Below, in pieces: positions 27,852-36,699 of a DNA stretch of 64,000 nt. The translations under genes were made by a program, and so were the position numbers. The notes beneath the pieces are model-generated. The model worked only from the letters and a program-made list of their open reading frames with translations, was not told where the DNA came from and searched no databases. Numbering within the stretch: position 1 is the first letter of the stretch; the number at the start of each line of letters is the position of its first letter. This DNA is from an uncultured cyanobacterium (GTDB taxonomy: Bacteria > Cyanobacteriota > Cyanobacteriia > CACIAM-69d): positions 1 to 64,000 of the forward strand of contig CALGDE010000100.1 of NCBI GenBank assembly GCA_937883785.1. The letters run 5' to 3'.

Positions 27852-28769
27852 ATGGGGTCATCCCGCGGGGCATCTATGACGGCAGCGAACCAACTACTGC
27901 GCTTTGAACGCGGTGAATTAGAGGCAATCATGGGGCACCAGCAGCGATCGACGCAGAAGCAGAATTTTTATTTTTCGGCGGTGGATGATTATCCGGCACA
28001 CCAGTTAGCCCAGTTGTTTCCCGATGCTCGTCCGTTGCGGTTTGTGGGCGATCGCCCCACCAGTAAAACCACCGACACGGCGATTCTTTGCCTCCACGGA
28101 TTTACAGCCATGCCCTACGGTGTGCGTCCCATCGCGGAACAGTGTGCCCGCGCTGGCTTTGACACCTATGCCCCAGTGTTGCCCGGCCATGGCTGGCAAG
28201 ATCCCCAACAACAGCGCCGGGAATTTCCCAAGATCACCATGGAAAAGCTGCTAACTGCGGCGCGCATAGAGGTAACAAAACTGAGAAGTCGTTACAAAAA
28301 AGTGTATGCCTACGGTGATTCCATGGGCGGCGCCCTAAGCTTTGCCTTGGCTAGCGAAGGGTTAGTGGACGCATGCGCGGCAACGGCTCCAGCGTTGAAA
28401 TTGCCCTTCCGCGGCGAGGTGCTTTCCCGCTATTTTGGCTGGCTCAACGTCAATGTGCCGAAGCATATTTCCCAGCGATTTTATGCCCCGTGTTATGAGT
28501 TTGAAAATGCCCGCGCTGGCCGCGCCCTTTGGGAAGTGTCCCGGTACACTCGCGATCGCCTCGACCAAGTTTCCTGCCCCGTCTTTATCGCCCATTCCCG
28601 CAACGATCCCACCATCCCGGCCGAAGCAACGGAAATGGCTCAGAATCGGTGTAAAGGACCGTTAGAAGTGCAATGGTTTGACCTGTCGGGACACGTGCTA
28701 CCGCTGGATATTCAGGGTCCTGAGGTTAGTGAGGCAATTACCGATTTTTTCAAAAGCTTAAAGCTTTAG
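27852..28769 (+). CDS. Alpha/beta hydrolase, esterase/monoacylglycerol-lipase-like
   Basis: About 305 aa. The fold is clear: LCLHGFTAMPYGV (oxyanion HG), VLPGHGW, the nucleophile elbow YGDSMGGALSF (GDSMGG, nucleophilic Ser), an acid in VFIAHSRNDPTIP (Asp) and a C-terminal His in DLSGHVLPLD. It resembles carboxylesterases and monoglyceride lipases. No signal peptide, so it is cytoplasmic. The start is uncertain: ATG at 27852 or 27876, and a TTG at 27837 extends the frame. The caspase-like gene follows 74 bp later on the same strand but appears unrelated. Confidence 0.85.
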   Translation: MGSSRGASMTAANQLLRFERGELEAIMGHQQRSTQKQNFYFSAVDDYPAHQLAQLFPDARPLRFVGDRPTSKTTDTAILCLHGFTAMPYGVRPIAEQCARAGFDTYAPVLPGHGWQDPQQQRREFPKITMEKLLTAARIEVTKLRSRYKKVYAYGDSMGGALSFALASEGLVDACAATAPALKLPFRGEVLSRYFGWLNVNVPKHISQRFYAPCYEFENARAGRALWEVSRYTRDRLDQVSCPVFIAHSRNDPTIPAEATEMAQNRCKGPLEVQWFDLSGHVLPLDIQGPEVSEAITDFFKSLKL

Positions 28770-28843
28770 AGCGCATACAAAACGGAGCTTTTAGGGTGGG
28801 TTAAAGTCGGACCGTTCGTCGTTTTACGACAAGGGTCTCTACA

Positions 28844-31800
28844 ATGCTGCGTAATTTTGCGATTATTATTGGGGTTAACGCCTATGAAAATGGCATCCCC
28901 CCGTTAGAAACTGCGGTGAATGATGCTCAGGCGATCGGGGAGCTATTAACTAAGCAGTATGGCTATCAAGTTCTTTACTTGCTAGATACCAATGCTACTA
29001 ATGCCAAAATATTAGATTGTTTAAGCCAGCTTAAGTCAGGATCTTTGACGCTTGAGGAAGAGTCTATTGTTCTTCAAGAGGCGGACCAAGTTTTATTTTA
29101 TTTTGCAGGACATGGGGTTGCTCGCGACACTTTGGATGAGTCGGGAGCTGGCAGTCCGGCAGGGTTTATTTTGCCCCAGGATGCCAATATTAATCAGGTA
29201 GATTCTGGGCAGAATGGGCAGGGCAGGGCTGATAGTTTTATTGCCATGCAGTTGGTTCACGATGCATTGGTAGACCTTCCCTGTCGTCATTTATTGTTGA
29301 TTTTAGATTGTTGTTTTGCGGGCACATTTCGTTGGGCGGGCACCACTCGCAGCGTGCGGCGATCGCAACAGATTTACAAGGAACGTTTTAAGCGCTTTCT
29401 AAATGGAACTGCGCGGGAAGTTATTACCTCCGCTGCCCATGATGAAAAGGCTCTTGATAGTGCTATTCCGTTAGGAAATCGCTTTCAAGTTGCTGATGGT
29501 AGTCGCCATTCTCCCTTTGCTGAGCGACTGTTGACGGTGTTAAGTGGGCAGGAAAAGGTTTATCGGGATTTATATGCGGATGGGATTATTACTGCCAATG
29601 AACTGTTTGTTTATTTAAACAATACGCTGGCAGATTTAACGGATAAGCAAAAGCCTGGTTTTTGTCAGCTGAAGGGGCACGATAAGGGTGAATATTTATT
29701 CTTGCTGCCGGATTTCGATCCTAAGAAATTGGAACCGGCACCGATATTAACTAAGGCGGCGAATCCTTGGATGGGATTGAAATCCTACGATATTAAGGAT
29801 AAGGATTTGTTTTTTGGTCGCGATCGCGCCCTGGCTGGTTTATTAGAAGCCGTTAAAAATCCGACAACGCTGATTCCGGTAATTGGAATTTCTGGTAGTG
29901 GAAAATCTAGCTTGGTAAAAGCAGGTTTAATTCCTAAGTTGGTGGAAGAGGGCTATCAAGTTATTGGTCCCTGTCGTCCTGGGGAGCGCTGTTTGGAGTC
30001 CCTTAGAATTTCCATTTTGCGGTGGTTAGAGACGTTGGGAGCACCGGCGATCACCCAGCTAAAGCAAAATAATCTTTTAACGTTGCCTAAGAATTGGAAT
30101 CGGGATGCGGGGATCTTTTGGCGGTGGTTGCAACGGGTTGCGGCGAAGGTTAAAACCACTGGAAAGGTAGATATAAAGCAGTGGCTTTTTGCGTTTGATC
30201 AGTTTGAGGAACTGATTACTTTAGATGCCGCTGGGGAAGGGAAAATTTTGCTAGAGTGGCTATCTAAACTGATAGAAATTGCTGCTGAAAAATCCACGGA
30301 TTCTACCCTTAAGATTGTTGCTACCTTGCGTTCAGATTTTGAGGGGCAGTTTCAGGAAGAAATTCTTTCTCGTGAAGATTGGATGGCGTCGCGCTACGTG
30401 GTTCCGGCGTTATCCATGGAGGATATTCGTGACATTGTGACCAAGCCTGCGGCTGAGCGGGTGTTGTATTTTGACCCGCCGGAATTAGTGAATCGGTTGG
30501 TGGAAGATGTGGCGCAAATGCCGGGGGCGTTGCCGTTGTTGTCCTTCGCCCTAAGTGAGCTGTATTGGGATTATTTGGAGGCGGTGAAAACTGAGGAGAG
30601 GAGCGATCGCACCTTGACCCTGGCAGCCTATGAAAAGCTGGGGGGCGTTACGGGGTCTTTAACTCAGCGGGCAGAGTCGGTTTATGGAGGCTTTGACCAA
30701 GAGGAGCAGGAAACGGCTCGGCGAATTTTGACTCGGATGGTGGTGCCCACGGGGGAACTGGCGCGGCGGCGGGTGACCCAGGCGGAGTTGACCTATGGGG
30801 CGGAGGTAAATGAGTTGGTGCAAAAGTGCCTAGGTGCCCTGGTGGCTGGGGGGCTGCTGGTGACTGGGAGGACGGACCGGGATGAGGAATATTTTGAGCC
30901 GGTGCATGATGCGTTGGTGCGTAGTTGGGATCGTTTGGTGAGATGGGTGCGGGAGGATCGGGAAGATTTGTTGTTGCAACGGCGATTAACTCCAGCAGCT
31001 TTGGAATGGCAGGCACAGCCGGATACGTCTCGCTGGTGGGATAAGGGATTGGATAAGAGCGTACGGGGTATTGAGAAAGTTACGGGTTATCTAACCAGAG
31101 GTTGGCGAGAACAAGCTATTAGGAACGAGCAGAAACGTAAGCGTAATAAAGACAAAAGACAATCGGGGCGTGACTTTTTATGGACAACAGAACCGCGACT
31201 TGATTTGTTAGGAAAACTGCTTAAAACACGACGACTTTGGTTTAATGCTGCTGAATCTAATTTCGTTGAAAATAGTCTGTTTCAGCGGCGGCGAAACGTG
31301 ACTTTGCAATGGGCGATAGCCGGAGTCGTTATGGCGACAATAACGATAGCTGGAACTGCCGCCACTTGGGGCTTAATTAATGCAGATATTCGGCGAATTG
31401 AGCAGTATTTAGAATCTGTAGAGTTGAACAGAGAAACTGATGAAAAGAACGCATTAATCTCTGCTATGGCTGCCATGGAAATTTATGATCGCCTTGAATT
31501 TTTAGCTCCGCCTTCCTTGCATAATAAGATGTACGAAACTTTGAGACACCTTGACGATAAACTTCGCCTGCGTGGAATTTTTACTTACCCAGAATCGCGT
31601 AACTCAACTGGGAAGGTTGCCCTTCGATCTGACGGAACTTTCTGGTTGGGCGGGGAGGGGAAGCTTATCCATATGGATTTAAAAGGAGAAGAACTTGGAT
31701 CTGTCACCTTGAAAGATAAAGAGGAGCAACTTATTAGTATTGAGGAACTGGCAATATCTAAAAGCGACCGCCTTGCAGTTGCAGACAGTGAAGGGAGAGT

Positions 31801-33898
31801 GTGGTTATTATCGGAGGATGGCGAAATAGTGACAACTTGGGGGCGCAAAAGCCGGGACCCAATCGCTCAAGATAATAATGGGATTGTGACTAAGATCGAG
31901 TTTGGAATTGACGATATTTTGGCCACTGCTGGAGATGGAGGAATTCTCCGATGGTGGGCACTTAACGATTCTAATGCTAAGGAGAAGAAGGTTGAATTAG
32001 CAAGCCCGGTAAGCAGTCTAGCTATTAGTAGCGACGGCTCCTCAATCTGGCTGGGAAACCAAATTGGTCATATAGGGCAGTGGAGTACTACAGGGCAAAA
32101 ATTAATGGGACTCTACCATTCAAACGTTGATATTTTTTCAACTAAGGTGTTTGGCGATTATATTGAGGCGCTGCTTCCCAAGGATGATGGCACAGTCATT
32201 GTAGGGACACGAGACCAGGTTGTTATGATCTTTCCTAGTGATCTTGAACCTTATTCTCCTCTAACTTCTTCAGATGGGAAAAGGATCAAAAATAAATCTC
32301 TCTCTGAAGTTAGTTTTGATCAAAGCCAAAATTTAGAAAGTGTAGATAAAAATTCAGAAGAGACGGATAATCTTGCCAAGATAACTCCACAGATGCAAAT
32401 TGGAGTCTCAGGATCTTTCATAAGTTTAGAAAGACATTCCCTTGGTACTGAAATAATTGCAATCCCACAGATTAATGGATCTATAAGCTTAGTTCCAGTA
32501 TTTAGTTCGACTTATGTAGATCGTCTTCAAGACACTATTGTTGATCTTGCGGTACACAATGGCACTGTTTCTTCCATGGTTTCTACACTTAGCGATGGAG
32601 AAAAGACTTTAATTTCTGTTGGTCAAGATGGAATTATTCAACACTGGAACATAGGCATACAGGTTGAAGAACGCAAAATTGAAGGATATCCAGAGTGGGT
32701 GGAAATAACATCATCAGACATATTGGGGTACAAATTCCCAAAGGGATCTGCGCCTATTACCAGCATTTTTGCTACAAGTGATGGCACAGCTACTGATGGC
32801 GAGCAAAAAATCTTTGCTGGTAATAGCGAGGGAGATATTTTCGAATGGAACGCAAGAGGAGAGTCAGTTGGAAAGGCGAGGAGCGGGCATATCGGCAAGG
32901 TAACTCACTTAAGATACTATGATAATTCACATAAAGCCGGCAGGTCCGAGATTATTTCTGGAGATGATAGAGGCTCAGTGTGGCGTTGGAATACTTCAGG
33001 TAAAGGGAAAGAGGTGATAAAGCATAGCAATGCAGTTCAGGCACTCAGTGAGCTTGAGGGATTTATTGTCTCATCGGACTCCGAAGGGAACATACAGCTG
33101 CTGAGTCCTGCTGGGCAAAAACAGGAGTGGTTCTACTTTGAGGATGAAAATTCCACTCAGAAGGTAGTGACAGTAGATTTTTACTCATCGGAATATGTCA
33201 TTGCCTTCGATGATCGTGGAGGATGGCGTGTGTGGGATCTGCAAGGCAATTTTAAAAGTGAAGGTAAATTGCCAGGAACAAAGCATGTTACATCATTTGC
33301 ATGGACGCAAAAAGGATTTATTGTTGGGCAGAGAAATGGATCTTGGCAGCACTTTAGTTTTGAAGAAGGACGTGCCGAACTTATTGGCGAAGGTCGAGTT
33401 AAGTCTGGAGCTGTTCGGCTAGTTGACTATGCTGACTATGGTGCTAACTATGCAAAGCTGGCCAATTTTTTTGGATTGACTCAGCCTCCGGCAATAGTGA
33501 CCGTTGATGGGGATAATACGATTCAGTTTTGGGGTGAGGATGGCGTGGTGAAGTGGTCAGTGGATGGTGATTCTCATAATCAGGTAACTGCCCTGTTCAC
33601 TACAGAAGCAGGGAATGTCATCTCAGCTAGTGAAGATGGTTCTATGAACTTATGGATAGATGGAAAAGTCAGAAATTTACAGGATTTAGCGAGTAAGAGT
33701 TGCAAAATTATCAACAGGAGTCGAATCGATCAAGACTTGCGAAGCAATGTTTCTGACACAATTGACTTGTCTGCTTTCGACGAGGCTAAGCGTTTTTGTA
33801 AACGATTGGAGAACGGATTAAAAAATGATTTAGCAGTTGCAGGTTCCAGTAATTGGCAATTAGTGTTTTCTGCTGCGGCTCAGAAAATTGCTGAATAA
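28844..33898 (+). CDS. Caspase-nSTAND-TM-WD40-like giant signalling protein (copy A)
   Basis: 1684 aa. The caspase-fold protease domain is at about 1-290, with the catalytic His90 in YFAGHG and Cys157 in LDCCFAG. A linker (LEPAP) leads to an nSTAND ATPase starting at NPWMGLKSYD, with P-loop GISGSGKSS at 348-356, LFAFDQFEEL as Walker B and the usual TLRSDFEGQF segment. A membrane helix is at about 819-843. The remainder (about 870-1600) is a degenerate beta-propeller with WD-like units such as GDRGSVWRWN. Such proteins are predicted regulated-cell-death or antiphage proteases whose STAND module switches on the caspase. The propeller half is AT-rich compared with the N-terminal half and is poorly conserved with copy B. 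Confidence 0.9.
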   Translation: MLRNFAIIIGVNAYENGIPPLETAVNDAQAIGELLTKQYGYQVLYLLDTNATNAKILDCLSQLKSGSLTLEEESIVLQEADQVLFYFAGHGVARDTLDESGAGSPAGFILPQDANINQVDSGQNGQGRADSFIAMQLVHDALVDLPCRHLLLILDCCFAGTFRWAGTTRSVRRSQQIYKERFKRFLNGTAREVITSAAHDEKALDSAIPLGNRFQVADGSRHSPFAERLLTVLSGQEKVYRDLYADGIITANELFVYLNNTLADLTDKQKPGFCQLKGHDKGEYLFLLPDFDPKKLEPAPILTKAANPWMGLKSYDIKDKDLFFGRDRALAGLLEAVKNPTTLIPVIGISGSGKSSLVKAGLIPKLVEEGYQVIGPCRPGERCLESLRISILRWLETLGAPAITQLKQNNLLTLPKNWNRDAGIFWRWLQRVAAKVKTTGKVDIKQWLFAFDQFEELITLDAAGEGKILLEWLSKLIEIAAEKSTDSTLKIVATLRSDFEGQFQEEILSREDWMASRYVVPALSMEDIRDIVTKPAAERVLYFDPPELVNRLVEDVAQMPGALPLLSFALSELYWDYLEAVKTEERSDRTLTLAAYEKLGGVTGSLTQRAESVYGGFDQEEQETARRILTRMVVPTGELARRRVTQAELTYGAEVNELVQKCLGALVAGGLLVTGRTDRDEEYFEPVHDALVRSWDRLVRWVREDREDLLLQRRLTPAALEWQAQPDTSRWWDKGLDKSVRGIEKVTGYLTRGWREQAIRNEQKRKRNKDKRQSGRDFLWTTEPRLDLLGKLLKTRRLWFNAAESNFVENSLFQRRRNVTLQWAIAGVVMATITIAGTAATWGLINADIRRIEQYLESVELNRETDEKNALISAMAAMEIYDRLEFLAPPSLHNKMYETLRHLDDKLRLRGIFTYPESRNSTGKVALRSDGTFWLGGEGKLIHMDLKGEELGSVTLKDKEEQLISIEELAISKSDRLAVADSEGRVWLLSEDGEIVTTWGRKSRDPIAQDNNGIVTKIEFGIDDILATAGDGGILRWWALNDSNAKEKKVELASPVSSLAISSDGSSIWLGNQIGHIGQWSTTGQKLMGLYHSNVDIFSTKVFGDYIEALLPKDDGTVIVGTRDQVVMIFPSDLEPYSPLTSSDGKRIKNKSLSEVSFDQSQNLESVDKNSEETDNLAKITPQMQIGVSGSFISLERHSLGTEIIAIPQINGSISLVPVFSSTYVDRLQDTIVDLAVHNGTVSSMVSTLSDGEKTLISVGQDGIIQHWNIGIQVEERKIEGYPEWVEITSSDILGYKFPKGSAPITSIFATSDGTATDGEQKIFAGNSEGDIFEWNARGESVGKARSGHIGKVTHLRYYDNSHKAGRSEIISGDDRGSVWRWNTSGKGKEVIKHSNAVQALSELEGFIVSSDSEGNIQLLSPAGQKQEWFYFEDENSTQKVVTVDFYSSEYVIAFDDRGGWRVWDLQGNFKSEGKLPGTKHVTSFAWTQKGFIVGQRNGSWQHFSFEEGRAELIGEGRVKSGAVRLVDYADYGANYAKLANFFGLTQPPAIVTVDGDNTIQFWGEDGVVKWSVDGDSHNQVTALFTTEAGNVISASEDGSMNLWIDGKVRNLQDLASKSCKIINRSRIDQDLRSNVSDTIDLSAFDEAKRFCKRLENGLKNDLAVAGSSNWQLVFSAAAQKIAE

Positions 33899-33979
33899 TG
33901 TCAATTTGGTATTTCAAGAGGCAGGCTGTGAGGCAAGTTAGATTCGGTCCGTCTCCCTGTGCCCGCGACGGTCTCTCCA

Positions 33980-34133
33980 ATGAAGCAGTTTAGTTTTGCG
34001 GTCCAACATCCATAAAAATGGCATTCCCCCGCTAGAAACTGCGGTGAATGATGCTCAAGCTAATGGGGTGACTGCAATTGCCAGCGACTGGCGATCAGCG
34101 TTTCTTGCCATTGTTCAAAAACTAGCTCAGTGA
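33980..34133 (+). pseudogene. Collapsed remnant of a third caspase-WD40 gene (5' and 3' ends joined)
   Basis: Beginning at an ATG (33980) with the same ggtctctNcaatg leader as copy A, the sequence matches copy A codons for about 30 residues (after a one-base frameshift it reads KNGIPPLETAVNDAQA), then jumps straight to the C-terminal end (IASDWRSAFLAIVQKLAQ-stop, compare SSNWQLVFSAAAQKIAE-stop in copy A). About 1,600 codons are missing. Similarity to copy A starts upstream, near 33935, within the leader. This is therefore a deletion product of a tandem paralogue, and it cannot encode a working enzyme. Confidence 0.85.
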
Positions 34134-34159
34134 CTCTGAATTTAGGACCTAATACCATC

Positions 34160-35854
34160 CTATAGAGGAAGGCTAAGGATTTCAGAGGACCGCTCAGTGC
34201 CTTGATCTTCTTGTTTCTGAGCAATTCTAAATGCCCACTGTTGATGATTGCCCAGGCTACTTTTCCATCGCTTCATCATTCCACTGTATGCAGCTCCATC
34301 TTTTGGAAATCGCTGCGATCGCAACACCCGCAGCAGCTGTAAAGCTTTTCCAGATCCAGTTTGAATTCTTCTTTTGCCTTCAGGATTGTTTCTGATTTTG
34401 TCCTCAACATCGCTACTAGGACGGTCGTTCTCCTCCATCGCGGGTAACGGTGACGACCCCTTCACCACAATGATCGGCACGTTGATGCCAACTTCAGAGC
34501 CTTTTTGGGAAATTTTCTCACCGGATCCTCCTTTGGGGATGCTGATGGAGGACGCGATAATTGCCGAAGTGCTGATTTGACTGCGGGGGCGATCGCCACA
34601 GTGAAACCGATCAAGGCAAACAAATAAATCCTGGGCCAGCACCACCGCCGCTGGGGATATTTTCAGGAAGTGGGCGATTGCCCAGCACCAGGTAATCGGG
34701 TCCTGGGCGCTAACCCGTGCCAAAGCCAAGGACGCCGCCGGTGAAGGAGATTGTGGCACCCGATGGGGCGTTGGAACGGTTCTAGGAGGACATTGAGGCA
34801 ATCGCTCTGGGAAATAATCAGTAATTTCTTGGGGGGATGTTCCATGTCCCAGCTGACGATAGTGATGTAAATCTTCCCGAACCGCCTGCCAATAGCACTG
34901 GGAGAATTTCACAAAGTCAAACTTACATTGGCGCATTACCTGTTCAATACGCTCATAGCGCCGCAAACACCAGGCTCGCAGCCGTAGCCAAGAGGGATGT
35001 AAATCGGAACACAGCAGCAGCCCATGGGCACGACGGCGCAAAGTCAGTAAATAATCCCCCACCCAAAATTCCATCAGTTGGCGGTAATTTTCCGTGCCAA
35101 TACAGCTGCCGTCTACCACTGACTCCCGCGTTACGCCAAAGCGATCCAGCAGCTCTGCCGGAAAATAACAAATGCCCTGCTGTAAATCCTCGTGCAAATC
35201 CCGCAGATTGTTATAAAACTGATCCACAATGCCAAAGTGCCGAGCGCAATCCCAATGGTGGGGCTCTAAATAAGGCAAAATTTGGAAAAACGACCCCGCC
35301 AGCCCATCCATCATGGTTTCGTAGTCGGTTAGGGTTTGGATTTCCGTATGGCGGCCATGGTAAAAGGCGATCGCCGACACATAGCTATCCCAGGACTGAA
35401 TCGATAGCCGATCCATTTCTTTTTGGGAAATCTGGAACCACCGCTGGGCGATGCCCTCCAAAATAGAGCTCAAAGGAGCTTCCAAGGATTGGTGAGGCAG
35501 GTCATGAGCTATAAAATCTGTCGCTTTACCAGGCTGAACCGTTCTTAGGCGTTGCCAACTTTGGTAAAACTCGCTGAAGTTGGATGGAAATAACGCGGCG
35601 TCGGTCGTTTCTTCGCTCGCGCCGTTAAAGCTTGCCTCTGTGTAGACCCCTTCTGGGGCGATCGCCGAAATCTGTCCCTTTTCCGCCAAACGATCCACCA
35701 GGCGAATCCAACGAATACGCTCCACCCATTCCCGGCGCTCCCCATCGGGCAGCTCCATCACCCAAGCCGCATTGTCCTCATCCTTTAAGGAATCATCTCG
35801 AACTGCCGCATAGTGTGACGATCCCACCAAGCTTGCTACCAATAGGCTATTCAT
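34160..35854 (-). CDS. Squalene/phytoene synthase-family-like protein with a long C-terminal extension
   Basis: 564 aa. Residues about 40-340 resemble the trans-isoprenyl diphosphate synthase fold: the second Asp-rich motif DQFYNNLRDLHEDLQQG followed by CYFPAELLDRFGV matches squalene/phytoene synthases, and YETMMDGLAGSF matches the preceding helix. The first Asp-rich motif is weak (LVDRLAE instead of DDxxD), so catalysis is doubtful. The last about 220 residues are low-complexity and unrecognised. I start at ATG 35854; GTG 35860 is possible. It lies between the two caspase-STAND genes. A catalytically altered terpenoid enzyme or a binding protein are both possible. Confidence 0.7.
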   Translation of the reverse strand: MNSLLVASLVGSSHYAAVRDDSLKDEDNAAWVMELPDGERREWVERIRWIRLVDRLAEKGQISAIAPEGVYTEASFNGASEETTDAALFPSNFSEFYQSWQRLRTVQPGKATDFIAHDLPHQSLEAPLSSILEGIAQRWFQISQKEMDRLSIQSWDSYVSAIAFYHGRHTEIQTLTDYETMMDGLAGSFFQILPYLEPHHWDCARHFGIVDQFYNNLRDLHEDLQQGICYFPAELLDRFGVTRESVVDGSCIGTENYRQLMEFWVGDYLLTLRRRAHGLLLCSDLHPSWLRLRAWCLRRYERIEQVMRQCKFDFVKFSQCYWQAVREDLHHYRQLGHGTSPQEITDYFPERLPQCPPRTVPTPHRVPQSPSPAASLALARVSAQDPITWCWAIAHFLKISPAAVVLAQDLFVCLDRFHCGDRPRSQISTSAIIASSISIPKGGSGEKISQKGSEVGINVPIIVVKGSSPLPAMEENDRPSSDVEDKIRNNPEGKRRIQTGSGKALQLLRVLRSQRFPKDGAAYSGMMKRWKSSLGNHQQWAFRIAQKQEDQGTERSSEILSLPL

Positions 35855-35860
35855 ATGCAC

Positions 35861-36699
35861 CCATGACCCTGATTCAGCGTTGACTCAGAACAGTGTGAAC
35901 CAGTTCGGCGCTGGCTCTGTGTTTCTACTGAGTCCCTACTAACCAAGAATAATACCAGCGCATCTACATTCACCTCAGTGACTAGGTTTCTGATGATTAC
36001 CCGTCACCAAGCTCGACTTCAGGCAGATGAAACTTTTAAAAGTCTCCTGCAGTCAAGTCTACGTGAATTTACGCTAGATCATTATCCTTGCCGACGATGC
36101 ATATTCTAGCCATAAACGAAGGGTTAACGGCTGGGGGTGTATCCCTCTATCATTTAGCCTTCTAAAAACCTTCGTGTGTTTTTTGTGACATTAACTCCAG
36201 TAAAGTTGCCCAAAGGAAAAAACACATCCAAAAGGGAAGAACAGGTGAGGGCGAGTGGACCCCATCAGCGGCTTAAATCAAAAAGATATCTGGAAAATAT
36301 CTAAAGCTCCAGGCTCAACTCAAAAGAACAAAGCGCTAACTTATGGATCACTCTTTTGATAAGGGGGATGGGGTAAGGGATTTCCGCGCCGTCCAAGGGG
36401 ATTTCCTCAGGGAGAGAAAGCGATGCTGCGCTGCTAAATCCGCTCAATACCGACCGTTGCGTTGCTCTTCGCCAAAGTGAGTTTTATTTGTTGTCGAGGT
36501 GGGCGAGGGGGTGCCCAAAGGTTCACGGTGGAATCAATGGGCAAAAAATGCGCAAACCCCAGTGTGCAAAACAACACGTCTATCGCGTTATGGGGGCTCT
36601 TGCCTTCTGTGTTGGTCCCATGATTTTTTTATAAAAGTTCACCAAAAGACCACTAGAAGCTACCCAGGTTTGTGATCAATCTAGCGTGAGGGGTTTGAA
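35861..36699. other. Long intergenic region between the synthase-like gene and caspase copy B
   Basis: 839 bp with no supported gene on either strand. It is moderately AT-rich to about 36340 and GC-richer after that. A minus-strand frame near 36300-36550 has short in-frame stretches but stops repeatedly and matches nothing I know; it may be decayed. The 3' end of copy B (minus) is at the right edge. No IS ends or RNA genes were seen. Confidence 0.35.

Noticed and set aside
34837-35466. Plus-strand 209-codon frame opposite the synthase-like gene
   Set aside because: Antisense shadow; the minus-strand frame has family motifs while this one has none.
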